Shown: piece after piece, positions 24,309 to 32,979 of the stretch | Position numbering within the stretch: the first letter of the stretch is position 1 | Layout of the letters: each line of letters starts with the position of its first letter | Assembly: GCF_025860405.1 (NCBI RefSeq) | Contig: NZ_CP063785.1 | Location: 7,131,390-7,195,389 of the forward strand | Direction of reading: 5' to 3' | Length of the DNA stretch: 64,000 nt | Origin: Tolypothrix sp. PCC 7712 | GTDB lineage: Bacteria; Cyanobacteriota; Cyanobacteriia; Cyanobacteriales; Nostocaceae | Notes under the pieces: generated by a model | Database searches by the model: none | Seen by the model: only the letters and a program-made list of their open reading frames with translations | Told to the model about the DNA's origin: nothing | Program-made: the position numbers and the translations under genes

Positions 24309-25898
24309 TTAATTTTGAGAAGAGATAGAATTGCGTAACCCTCTAGCAGCATCATCCAATTGCTCTAAAGCATTATTTGTCTCCCGTAAAGCATCTACTG
24401 TTTGTGCGGATGCTTCGCTTAATTGCTCCATTGCCAAGCTAATTTGCTGCGCTCCTTCGGATTGTTCCTCCATACTTTGACTAACTTGCTCAAATTGAGG
24501 AGGCAAACTTTGAACTTTGCTAATTACTTCCTCAACCTGGAAACTAATTTTGCTCACCCTATCTACGCTATCGCTTACCGATTTGTTGAATTTATCCATT
24601 TCCATCACACCCACTGTCACCGCAGATTGCATATCTTTGACAATTTGCTCAATTTCTAAGGTAGCAACAGCAGTTTGATTGGCAAGTCGGCGAATTTCTC
24701 TTGCTACAACCGCAAAACCTGCACCATACTCTCCGGCTTTTTCGGCTTCGATGGCGGCATTTAGGGATAGAATGCTGGTTTGGTCGGCAACTTTGGTAAT
24801 TGTCACCACAACATTATTGATGTTACCAGCTTTGTTATTCATCACTCCCAACTTAGAGGAGATAGAATTAGTTGCCTCCGTCAGTTGCCGCATCACAGTT
24901 TCCATGTTGGCAAGTTCGTCTTTGCTATGACTTGCAGACATCGCGGTTGCTTGAGTCATTTCCGCTACCTGCTCCATCGTCCTCACTAGTTGTCTGGAAT
25001 TGGCGGCAATTTCAGTTGCGGTTGCACTAACTTCATTCGTAGAAGCAACCTGCTCGGCAACTGTCGCTTCCAATTCCTTACCCGATGCCGCAATTTGGGT
25101 TGCAGAGGTGGTGATTTGCACCACAGACTTTTGAATGCGTCGAACCAAAGCCTTACTAAGAAACCGTCCCAGAATAATTGCGATCGCAGGCCCCAAAAAC
25201 ATCGCTACAATCGTCCAGAATTTTGACTGGTTAGCGTCTTGTTCTGATTCTTTCTGTGCTATTGTAGCCGTACTTTCGTTAACTTTTAATGTATCTAAAA
25301 TTGAAGTAGTTGCAGCTTCAAAATTGATGCGATTTGTTTTCGTGCGATCGCGTAATTGATTCAATGCATCAACTGCTTTTTTCACTGTTGCCATTTCTGG
25401 TGAAGTTTCTTTTTTCTGACTCAGTAACTCCGCTTCTTTAGCATATGGGTTGAAAATTCCTAAACTCTCGAATTGCTGGTTGAGCTTCAGAAATTCTTCG
25501 TGGTCATTTTTCCATTTATTCCAGTTGTCTTGAAGTTTTTTATAAGCTCTATCTTCCTCCGCAGTTCTGGGAGTTGATTCATATTGCTTGAATCCGTTAT
25601 CAATTTGTCCCCAAGCATTCTTAATCCGAGTTAGTTCGGCTTGTCGTTCTTGTGGTGTCAATCCGACAACTAATAAAGCCCGTTCTGAGGATTCTATTTG
25701 AGTTTGTCCTTCGTTAACCTTCCATAATCCCAGTAGGCTTGGTAAACTGTTGTTACTTAATGTATCAATGTGACTACTCAAACGAAATGTTCCACCAAAA
25801 CCAACAAGTGCAACGAAAAACACTAATGCCCCCATTAACATGAAAGCTGACATAATTCGACCTTGTAAGGATGGGTCTTTAAATACGCTATTTACCAT
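24309..25898 (-). CDS. Methyl-accepting chemoreceptor (WspA-like)
   Basis: The 529-residue receptor has two membrane helices: about residues 16-38 (SAFMLMGALVFFVALVGF) and about 228-246 (FWTIVAMFLGPAIAIILG). Between them is a helical periplasmic region of the four-helix-bundle type. The cytoplasmic part holds the signalling tip TILSLNAAIEAEKAGEYG-like segment and GFAVVAREIRRLANQT. A clear HAMP domain is not evident, although residues after TM2 are helical. It is the only receptor in the operon. The periplasmic ligand or stimulus cannot be told from sequence; WspA senses surface contact or envelope stress. Its stop lies at the upstream edge of the WspD-like gene. Confidence 0.93.
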   Translation of the reverse strand: MVNSVFKDPSLQGRIMSAFMLMGALVFFVALVGFGGTFRLSSHIDTLSNNSLPSLLGLWKVNEGQTQIESSERALLVVGLTPQERQAELTRIKNAWGQIDNGFKQYESTPRTAEEDRAYKKLQDNWNKWKNDHEEFLKLNQQFESLGIFNPYAKEAELLSQKKETSPEMATVKKAVDALNQLRDRTKTNRINFEAATTSILDTLKVNESTATIAQKESEQDANQSKFWTIVAMFLGPAIAIILGRFLSKALVRRIQKSVVQITTSATQIAASGKELEATVAEQVASTNEVSATATEIAANSRQLVRTMEQVAEMTQATAMSASHSKDELANMETVMRQLTEATNSISSKLGVMNNKAGNINNVVVTITKVADQTSILSLNAAIEAEKAGEYGAGFAVVAREIRRLANQTAVATLEIEQIVKDMQSAVTVGVMEMDKFNKSVSDSVDRVSKISFQVEEVISKVQSLPPQFEQVSQSMEEQSEGAQQISLAMEQLSEASAQTVDALRETNNALEQLDDAARGLRNSISSQN

Positions 25899-25939
25899 AA
25901 TTATTTTCCTTGGTTTTTAGATAATTAAAATAGAATTTA

Positions 25940-27166
25940 TCAAGTTAGTTTTAACTTTTGAATTCGCTGCTGAATAATTGATGCACCAACTAAATCGCCA
26001 CGATGTTCTTTCAAAAGTGCAAGATGCATTAGTGTTTCATAATCATTGGGATTTAAGTACAGAGCTTTGCGAAAACATTCTTCAGCCTCCACATAATTTG
26101 CTTTTGTTTGGTAGAGTGTACCTAGTAAAGTATATGCTTTAGCATTTGTTGAATCCTGCTTTAAATGCTCTTTACAATGATTAATAGCTGATTCTATATA
26201 TCCAGCATCAGCTAATTTTTGAGCCTGTTCGAGATTTATATTAGAGTTGATTGTTCCAGCCATTATGGGTATTTTTGATAAAGGTTTATTTATTGGTTTG
26301 TAGATATTTTTAGTTGATGTTTGAGACTCATTTCTTAAATTCGTTGATATTGAAGTTTTCACCGATGATGGTTGAGCTTCTTTGACTTTTTGGTAAACAA
26401 AAGTAGAAGGCTGACGAATTGATGTAAACAAATTACTAGGGGTCTTTCCAGTTTCAGCAGATCCGACAAAAAGTAATCCATCTGGTGGCAACAACTGGTG
26501 CAATATTTTAAATATTTGGGTACAAGCAGATGGTTCCAAATAAATTAATAAATTCCGACAAAAAATTAAATCATATTTACTTTTGATATGAGGAAAGTTT
26601 AAAATATTACCCTGTCGAAAATTGACACTAACTCGCACAGCAGGAGAAACTTCATATCCCTCAGCTATTTGCTGAAAATAGCGATTCCTGTCAACAAAAT
26701 CCTCACCCCGAAACGAGTTTTTACCATAGATACCCCGCTTCGCTTTGGTAATTACTTGTTGACTAATATCAATAGCATCAATATGAAATCGAGAAGTAGT
26801 TAATCCTGCTTCCATCAATGCGATCGCAATTGAGTAAGGTTCCTCTCCTGTGGAACAGGGTACGCTCAATACGCGCAACATAGCACTACTAGGTTTGACT
26901 AACCACTCAGTCCGAACATAATTTATGAGAAAATCAAAAGGTTTGCGATCGCGGAAAAAATAGGTTTCAGGTACAACTATTTGTTCAACCAATTCGGCCA
27001 ACTCTTCTGAGGAAGTTTGTAAAAGCTGGAAATAGGCTTTCAAATCAGCTAAATTGGCTGCACAACGACGATTTTCTACAACTTTGGCAATTTTAGTTGA
27101 GCCAATAATCTTAAAATCTACACCAATTTTTTGGCTTAATAGCGTTTCAATGGCTTTGAGGGACAT
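25940..27166 (-). CDS. CheR methyltransferase with TPR tail (WspC-like)
   Basis: The 408-residue protein has an N-terminal CheR helical part and a methyltransferase core (about 50-260; LSVPCSTGEEPYSIAI is the SAM-binding motif, YDLIFCRNLLIYL the conserved NLLIYF-like motif). After a Ser/Thr-rich linker come TPR repeats (about 310-395; AKAYTLLGTLYQTKANYVEA, then EECFRKALYLNPNDYETL). The CheR-TPR fusion is the hallmark of WspC and FrzF-type systems. It methylates the receptor encoded 41 bases downstream. Its start overlaps the end of the upstream cheW by 20 bases, so the two are translated together. Confidence 0.93.
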   Translation of the reverse strand: MSLKAIETLLSQKIGVDFKIIGSTKIAKVVENRRCAANLADLKAYFQLLQTSSEELAELVEQIVVPETYFFRDRKPFDFLINYVRTEWLVKPSSAMLRVLSVPCSTGEEPYSIAIALMEAGLTTSRFHIDAIDISQQVITKAKRGIYGKNSFRGEDFVDRNRYFQQIAEGYEVSPAVRVSVNFRQGNILNFPHIKSKYDLIFCRNLLIYLEPSACTQIFKILHQLLPPDGLLFVGSAETGKTPSNLFTSIRQPSTFVYQKVKEAQPSSVKTSISTNLRNESQTSTKNIYKPINKPLSKIPIMAGTINSNINLEQAQKLADAGYIESAINHCKEHLKQDSTNAKAYTLLGTLYQTKANYVEAEECFRKALYLNPNDYETLMHLALLKEHRGDLVGASIIQQRIQKLKLT

Positions 27167-27629
27167 TTACTATATTTCCTTTAATTGCCAATAAGTCTAT
27201 TTCTATAAAATTATTAAATAAAAGTTCTAAATCGATATTTTGAATCATCCCTTTTTCATCCATAATCATATCTCCTAAATAACGAGCATCATTTGTCTTG
27301 ATTCCAGATTTTAAAAAGTCATTGGCTGATTTATTGACTGTTTTAATCACTTTTTCTGCCATCAAACCCATATATTGCAATGTGTTATCTCCGCCAGAAT
27401 AACTCACAATCATGACACGGGTACTTAGATTTGCTTGGCTGGGTTTATCTCGAATTAAATGGCAAAGGTCAATTACAGGAACAATTACACCGCGATAATT
27501 AAAGACACCAGCAACATAACTTGGTACGTGGTGAACCTCTCGATAGGAAACTCTGGGAATTACCTCAATAACACGAGAACTTTCAATTGCATATAAATTA
27601 TTTCCAATATGGAAAAGAAGCATTAACAT
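27147..27629 (-). CDS. cheW: CheW scaffold protein (WspB-like)
   Basis: The 160-residue protein is a single CheW domain (FHIGNNLYAIESSRVIEVIP, VAGVFNYRGVIVPVIDL, YMGLMAEKV). It couples receptors to the kinase. It is the first chemosensory gene of the operon and overlaps cheR. Short CheW plus long WspD-like CheW in one operon is a feature shared with Wsp systems. Confidence 0.9.
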   Translation of the reverse strand: MLMLLFHIGNNLYAIESSRVIEVIPRVSYREVHHVPSYVAGVFNYRGVIVPVIDLCHLIRDKPSQANLSTRVMIVSYSGGDNTLQYMGLMAEKVIKTVNKSANDFLKSGIKTNDARYLGDMIMDEKGMIQNIDLELLFNNFIEIDLLAIKGNIVNVPQSH

Positions 27630-27733
27630 AAGGATAAAAAATATATTAAGTAGCTAGGCGTAATTAAATATAACTGGTAAGGGCTGTCATTATTCATTGG
27701 TAAGGGGTTCAAGGCAATTTACCTCCGACTTAC

Positions 27734-28792
27734 TTATCTTTTATCTTGAATTTTTATTTGTTCTAAATCCTCAAATTTAAAAAACCTGATTAACTCTTCC
27801 AAAGAAGTATCTTCATCTACGGGAGTAGTTGTTTCAATTTCTTGAATTATTTCTGGGTTTAAATAGGAAAAAATCTCTTTGGTGAGAGTTGGAATTACTG
27901 CTTGGGGAAAGCTACTAATTTCTTGAGGATAGCGTTGTAAACGTGACTTAGCAAAATTTACTTGAAAGCGAGCGCGTTTGAGTAATCTTTGGCGGATATT
28001 TTCGGAAATTTCTGAGTTTTCTGTAGCAGAATTTTTATCTAATGTATGATTTAATTTATCTAAAATAATCGGAATAACATCGGGATTCTCTTCTAAAAAA
28101 ATTAAAGTTCCTTCCCGATTATAAATATCAATACCATCGATTCCTAATGAGTTAATATCTACCAAAGCAATGATCCGAGTCACAAGTGATAAATCCTTGT
28201 TTTTGTCGTAAATGTCAGGTTGGTAAATACTGCGATCGCATGGGTCATAAACACAAACTGTAGCTTGGATAGTTTCTCGAATAATAGATATATCTGCATC
28301 TTGAAACAGCAGAGAATCATCAAAAGAATTCTTTTTTAGCTGCTGATTTAAGGCTTGAAGATAATTTGATAATTTTTCCCAAGTCAAATTTTCACTCTCC
28401 CCAGATGAGCGCTGTCTGGAAGTATGAGGTTGATGTTGAGGTATAAAAACCTGTACCATGTCGTGAGCTACAGCACAAAGCTCAAGTAACAAATGCATCC
28501 TTTCGAGATCATCAGCCTTTTGACCATCGGGTGTTTGCCAATAGGGAGCAACTACTCGAAAAATAGCCTTAGCTCGACGTAGCACATGACTTATATGCTC
28601 ATGATTGTGATAGTAAAGTTGATTCTGGGTAATCTCACGATCGAACTCTTCAAGTACAAAGCTTTTTACCTGATCGACAACCTCAGCAAAACTCTGGGGA
28701 AACCAAACCTCATTTTCTACGTTTTCTCCTGTACTTTCAATATCTAGCTGTTTATGTCTACCCAATCTCCCCCTCCGTTCGCTTTCATGCAC
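27734..28792 (-). CDS. HD-domain phosphohydrolase-like protein
   Basis: The 352-residue soluble protein carries spaced residues typical of HD phosphohydrolases: YYHNHEHISHV (two His), AVAHDMVQ (His-Asp) and a later Asp in LVDINSLGIDG. A variable acidic C-terminus follows. HD enzymes bind metals and cut phosphate esters, including cyclic nucleotides. It lies 104 bases upstream of cheW in the same orientation, so it may be the first gene of the chemosensory operon. A role in breaking down the cyclase product is an attractive inference but not shown. I do not recognise a closer family. Confidence 0.65.
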   Translation of the reverse strand: MHESERRGRLGRHKQLDIESTGENVENEVWFPQSFAEVVDQVKSFVLEEFDREITQNQLYYHNHEHISHVLRRAKAIFRVVAPYWQTPDGQKADDLERMHLLLELCAVAHDMVQVFIPQHQPHTSRQRSSGESENLTWEKLSNYLQALNQQLKKNSFDDSLLFQDADISIIRETIQATVCVYDPCDRSIYQPDIYDKNKDLSLVTRIIALVDINSLGIDGIDIYNREGTLIFLEENPDVIPIILDKLNHTLDKNSATENSEISENIRQRLLKRARFQVNFAKSRLQRYPQEISSFPQAVIPTLTKEIFSYLNPEIIQEIETTTPVDEDTSLEELIRFFKFEDLEQIKIQDKR

Positions 28793-29055
28793 ACTTCGTC
28801 AAATTAACATCACAAAACTAACATTTACGTATCAGTACTACTTCAGTAAATTTACTGCGAATAGGAAACTTATAAATGTTTGTCTGTTTGTTATTTATTC
28901 TCTGTGAGTCGAGTAAACTTTTTGGTAATAATCAAAATTGAATCTCAAAAAATTTCCCTCGCTCCTAATGCCTTCAGGCTAGCTTTTTGTGCCGAGGAAC
29001 GCAAATCAGTTGAAAACCAAACAACGGAATTCACCTGATGAGTATGACTAGATAA

Positions 29056-29178
29056 GGGACTTCCAAGAAATAAATTATTCCATCTTGTGGGGCGGGCAAG
29101 ATGCCCGCCACATAAACTGGGCGGACAAGATGTCCACCCCACAATAAATACTGGGATATTTTTTTATTTGGAAGTCCC
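29056..29178. mobile_element. MITE with GGGACTTCCAA ends and TAA duplication
   Basis: The 123-bp element has perfect 11-bp terminal inverted repeats (GGGACTTCCAA / TTGGAAGTCCC) flanked by TAA on both sides (29053-29055, 29179-29181). Its centre holds two tandem versions of a small palindrome (GGGCGGGCAAGATGCCCGCC and GGGCGGACAAGATGTCC). It sits right after the stop codon of the gene at 29185-31281 and could form a strong hairpin in the transcript. Confidence 0.7.
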
Positions 29179-29184
29179 TAAGTC

Positions 29185-31281
29185 TCAGTTCTGATAACAG
29201 CGTAAGCGTTGCAGTAATTGTTCGCGTTCTGGTGATGGTGTGACATTCTCAGCAATGGCGATCGCAGTTTTATTGTCTCCTGTACGCACTAGATTTAAAG
29301 CAATCCGCCCCCAAAAACGGGAACGTTCTGCAATCGGTGGCAAAGAAGACTCTGGCCCATTACGGAGGGTTTGTATGGAAATATTGAGGAGCGATCGCGC
29401 TTTTGTAAAATTACCTTGAGTCAGATTCAGTTCCACAACTCGTAAAGCAAAGTCCAACTTTTCGCTAGGATTTCTCCCAGCGTAACCAATGAAACGGGAT
29501 GCTTCCTCTGGCTGACGATTGGCGATCGCTTGATTACCTGCTAAGGTAGCAAAATCTACTTGCTGAAGTAACTTTAATTTTTCTGCCAGTGTAAAATAAG
29601 CCGATCGCGTTGCGTCAAATTCTGCACTGATTGATAGCAATAATTGTGCTTGTTGTGGCAATGCTTTTTCTGTTTGTATCAGCGTGACAATTCGATTCAA
29701 TAGCTTATCAGCTGGACGATTGGTGGAAATCAAAGCATTGGCGATCGCAGCATGAGTTGTGATAGCGGTAGGTAAAGCAGAAATGCTATTAGCTATTACT
29801 TGGCTACGAGTGAATAATTGATCGGCAACAGCAACATTACCACGGCGATGGAAAGCTTGAGCAAACCGCAGCAATCGCCGCACATCGGTTTTTTCCCCAG
29901 CAATTCTAGCTTCTGCATCCTGGGTTTGTCCGGCTTCAAGGGCGGCTATGGCAATATTATCCAGCCAGCGATCGCTTTCATCGAAATAGCCTGCATCTAT
30001 CTGTACGATCATCGGACGTGGTACCATTTGCCGCGCAGTTGTAAACTGCTTATTGGCAATCAAATCTTTCAGGACAATTCCCAAGACATTCACCGCACGC
30101 AGTTCAGCAATCAAGGCTTTGAGTTCTGGCTGATAGCCGCGAGTTGTAGATAAATTTGCCATCTCGCCATACCATTCATTATCAAAGCGTCCACCAAACT
30201 GATCGGCTATTTTAGCGGCTTTAGCATCAGCAACTAAACGGGCGATCGCAGATTCGCGGATTTCTGGCTGGTTAAATTTGCGACTTTCTGCGGCGATTGT
30301 CAACCAACTTCTAGCCCGGAAAGAATTAGGGCGTTTCATTAGGGAAACAATTTGCTGCGATCGCCCTAAATCTCCACTGGGGGCATAGTGTAGCACCAAA
30401 TTCATTAATTTAATTTCCCGTTGTTCCACATCTTTAATTGCTAGTGCTGCTTTGAGCAATGGATCTAGTAATTTCTTTGCTTTTACTGGGTCTCTAGCTT
30501 TAAAGTAGGTAGCAGCAATCTGAGTGACGGTAATATCAGGATCGTAATCTTGAGGAGAAAGTTGCTTTAGCACCTCTAAAGCTTTTGTGGGTTGGTTAAT
30601 TTGGAGATATAAATTAACCAGTTTTGACAAATATTCACGTCTTGCATAGATATCTTTCAGATTTTTGATAGTTTGCTCAAATCCATAGTTGAGGGAAGAT
30701 GCAGCTTCCGCCGGTTGGTCGAGAGCAATCCACCCTTCTGCAAGGCGAATGTGCGCCGCAACTAAATCTTTAGGAGTATTGCGAATTCCTGATACCGACT
30801 CAGACGCAAGCTGTAGCGTTTGTTTTCCTATGGTGAAGTGGCCAATTTTTCCATAGGCGATCGCAGATTCCGTCAAGATATGAGTTTTGCCTAAACTATA
30901 CCCACTCGGTAAAGGTTTAGCTAAGACCACAATTTGATCGAGAATAGTAGCAAGTTTTGGATTATCCCTATCTGTCAGTGATTGTATTTGAGTAGTAATT
31001 GTCTTGATGGCAAAATCTAATGTCTGGATTGTAAAAGTTGTATCTCCTCGGCGTTGAGCGTTTTTTAGCTCTCTGGTAATTGCGGGGAGTCTATCAGTTA
31101 AAGACATTCCAGAAATTTCGCTCCAGCGTCGGGTACTTTCACCAGTTAGCTCTACACGGCAAGCTTTAGAAATTGTTATCCTAGCATCTGCCGCATAAAT
31201 GGGAACAGAGTAAATTAGTTGAGAAGCAATAATCAAAGCAAGCGATAGCTTCGCTCGCCACAGGCATCGTGTTAGCATCAT
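29185..31281 (-). CDS. Exported helical-repeat (TPR-like) protein
   Basis: The 698-residue protein has a signal peptide (hydrophobic LSLALIIASQLIYSVPIYA, likely cut after YAAD). The rest is almost all alpha-helical repeats of about 34-40 residues with TPR-like spacing (for example ALEVLKQLSPQDYDPDITVT, and AARQ/AEEA-type helices). No enzyme motif is visible. It is probably periplasmic or outer-membrane associated and may bind other proteins. The upstream gene at 31374-32549 is also exported and in the same orientation with a 92-bp gap, so they may be co-transcribed. The specific function is unknown. A start three bases later (second Met) is equally possible. Confidence 0.7.
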   Translation of the reverse strand: MMLTRCLWRAKLSLALIIASQLIYSVPIYAADARITISKACRVELTGESTRRWSEISGMSLTDRLPAITRELKNAQRRGDTTFTIQTLDFAIKTITTQIQSLTDRDNPKLATILDQIVVLAKPLPSGYSLGKTHILTESAIAYGKIGHFTIGKQTLQLASESVSGIRNTPKDLVAAHIRLAEGWIALDQPAEAASSLNYGFEQTIKNLKDIYARREYLSKLVNLYLQINQPTKALEVLKQLSPQDYDPDITVTQIAATYFKARDPVKAKKLLDPLLKAALAIKDVEQREIKLMNLVLHYAPSGDLGRSQQIVSLMKRPNSFRARSWLTIAAESRKFNQPEIRESAIARLVADAKAAKIADQFGGRFDNEWYGEMANLSTTRGYQPELKALIAELRAVNVLGIVLKDLIANKQFTTARQMVPRPMIVQIDAGYFDESDRWLDNIAIAALEAGQTQDAEARIAGEKTDVRRLLRFAQAFHRRGNVAVADQLFTRSQVIANSISALPTAITTHAAIANALISTNRPADKLLNRIVTLIQTEKALPQQAQLLLSISAEFDATRSAYFTLAEKLKLLQQVDFATLAGNQAIANRQPEEASRFIGYAGRNPSEKLDFALRVVELNLTQGNFTKARSLLNISIQTLRNGPESSLPPIAERSRFWGRIALNLVRTGDNKTAIAIAENVTPSPEREQLLQRLRCYQN

Positions 31282-31373
31282 AAGCTGATTTTGTATATTC
31301 GTATTCAGTTAAATTCGGGCGGTTTTAATTACTAAAAGCCTTGTAGCTATATTGATTTATACTCAGCACTCAG

Positions 31374-32549
31374 CTATCTCTTGCGAAGAATCTTTCCACT
31401 GAGATTCACAGTGTAATTCAGTGATTTCTGAAAATTTGTCACCGTGACATTCCAACCGTCAAGGCGCTGCGTTGGTATGCAAGGTTCATTGGGTGCAGCC
31501 GTGGAACTGCGGAAACAATAGAATCTTGGTGCAACTTGGGAAATGCTAAGATTAGCAATGGGTTGTTTCAAGTCTGATTGGGCGGCGTTGAATACTGTGC
31601 GAGCGATCGCAGTTGGTAAGTCATCAGTACGGGTGGGAAGTCCGGCGATCGCTTCGGTGCGAAGATAAACTTTATAACTGCTAATCCGGTATATTTGCCG
31701 TGCTTGGGGCTTTCCCGCCACCGTTACCCGATAGCCCCGGATTGTTTGTTGAGCGCAGGATTCGGCTAAATTACCCAATCCTAAACAGCTATCAGTAAAG
31801 GTTTGAGGCTCGATTTTCGTAATCAGCACAACTGAGGGTAAGATTTGCAAGTGTTTGCTGGCAATACTCTTGATTTCATTACCCACCGGAATCGGTAAAC
31901 CGCGTTCAATCACAGGATTATTACGTGCAATCAATTGTAAATCATCGGCTGTTTCACCTCGAAATACCCAACTTTGGCGTTGGTGGGGAATGGTAATTTT
32001 CCAGCCTCGGCGAAGAATGGGATCGCAAGCAGCAGGGGCAGAAATATTTTCACAACCGCTTGCCCAAGTTGTCTTTGCAGATGAAATATTAGTTAATGCG
32101 GGTTCTCCAGGATAGCCCCACTCTTTCGCCTGTTGAATCGCTGCTGTTATCATTGCCGTTGGTGGAACTTCTTGAGCAGGTTTTCCCAGAGAATGGATGT
32201 TTTGCCCGTTCCTTTGCATCAAGACTCTAAAGTTACCATTATCAGTGGTGAAATAAACCAAATTTTGACGTTGATCGGCGATCGCAATTTTCCAGTAAGG
32301 TACAGGATTGTACATCCAGGTATCGCCCTTAGCAATTCGAGCAACTTGAACGACTTTTGCAGTATTATCAACTTTCTCTTTGGCGATCGCATTTTGAAGC
32401 ACTTGTTGAGCGATCGTCTTTGCTTGTGGTGTAGTCAAAATTTGCGGATTAGCAACGCTACATTGTAAAGTAACTAGCGAACTAGAAACCAGCAGACATC
32501 CGATAATAGTTGATTTTACTAAGAATTGGTGGGAAAAGTGTTGCAGCAT
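31374..32549 (-). CDS. Exported protein with repeated W-x-V/YRV modules
   Basis: The 391-residue protein is read from the ATG at 32549, which places a signal peptide at the N-terminus (STIIGCLLVSSSLVTLQCSV). An upstream TTG at 32591 is possible but adds non-signal sequence. Three or four repeats of about 100 residues each carry a helix, a V-x-I strand, a segment such as DSCLGLGNLAESC with paired Cys, and a strand like GYRVTVAGKPQARQIYRI. This module is common in exported cyanobacterial proteins of unknown function. A Cys in LQCSVA could be a lipobox but the spacing is poor. The function is unknown. Confidence 0.65.
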   Translation of the reverse strand: MLQHFSHQFLVKSTIIGCLLVSSSLVTLQCSVANPQILTTPQAKTIAQQVLQNAIAKEKVDNTAKVVQVARIAKGDTWMYNPVPYWKIAIADQRQNLVYFTTDNGNFRVLMQRNGQNIHSLGKPAQEVPPTAMITAAIQQAKEWGYPGEPALTNISSAKTTWASGCENISAPAACDPILRRGWKITIPHQRQSWVFRGETADDLQLIARNNPVIERGLPIPVGNEIKSIASKHLQILPSVVLITKIEPQTFTDSCLGLGNLAESCAQQTIRGYRVTVAGKPQARQIYRISSYKVYLRTEAIAGLPTRTDDLPTAIARTVFNAAQSDLKQPIANLSISQVAPRFYCFRSSTAAPNEPCIPTQRLDGWNVTVTNFQKSLNYTVNLSGKILRKR

Positions 32550-32653
32550 AGAATATTGATTAAGAAATATCAGTAAATATTGCAGTCTCAACTTAGCTAA
32601 TGAATACTCAGACTCAGAATTGAGTTACAGATTTGGAAACAAAATACATATTT

Positions 32654-32744
32654 CAGATGTAGGTTGGGTTGAGGAACGAAACCCAACACCCCAAAGCCTT
32701 GTATATGTTGGGTTTCACTGCGTTCTACCCAACCTACGCATCTG
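32654..32744. repeat. Interspersed palindrome CAGATG(C)GTAGGTTGGGT
   Basis: Inverted arms CAGATGTAGGTTGGGT and ACCCAACCTACGCATCTG enclose a second small inverted repeat (AACCCAACA / TGTTGGGTT). This is a MITE-like repeat type widespread in cyanobacteria. The remaining 32592-32979 has no gene I can support and must hold the promoter of the following AAA genes. Confidence 0.65.
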
Positions 32745-32979
32745 AATAAATATTTCAGTAGTTGCAGTCATATTTGTATGATGCTTGACGCTTGCTGTCA
32801 TTGTCAGCCGGAGGAAATCTGGTTGTTTGAGGCGGTAAATTCCGGTTTTTTCCGGAAAAACCCCGCTAACTATTCTCCATCACTAAGTGATAACGGTTTG
32901 TTCTGGTTGTTTGGGTATTAGGGAGAATTATTGAGAAATCCTATGTTAGAAGATAAACATCGCTTTCTAATGTAGGGTT

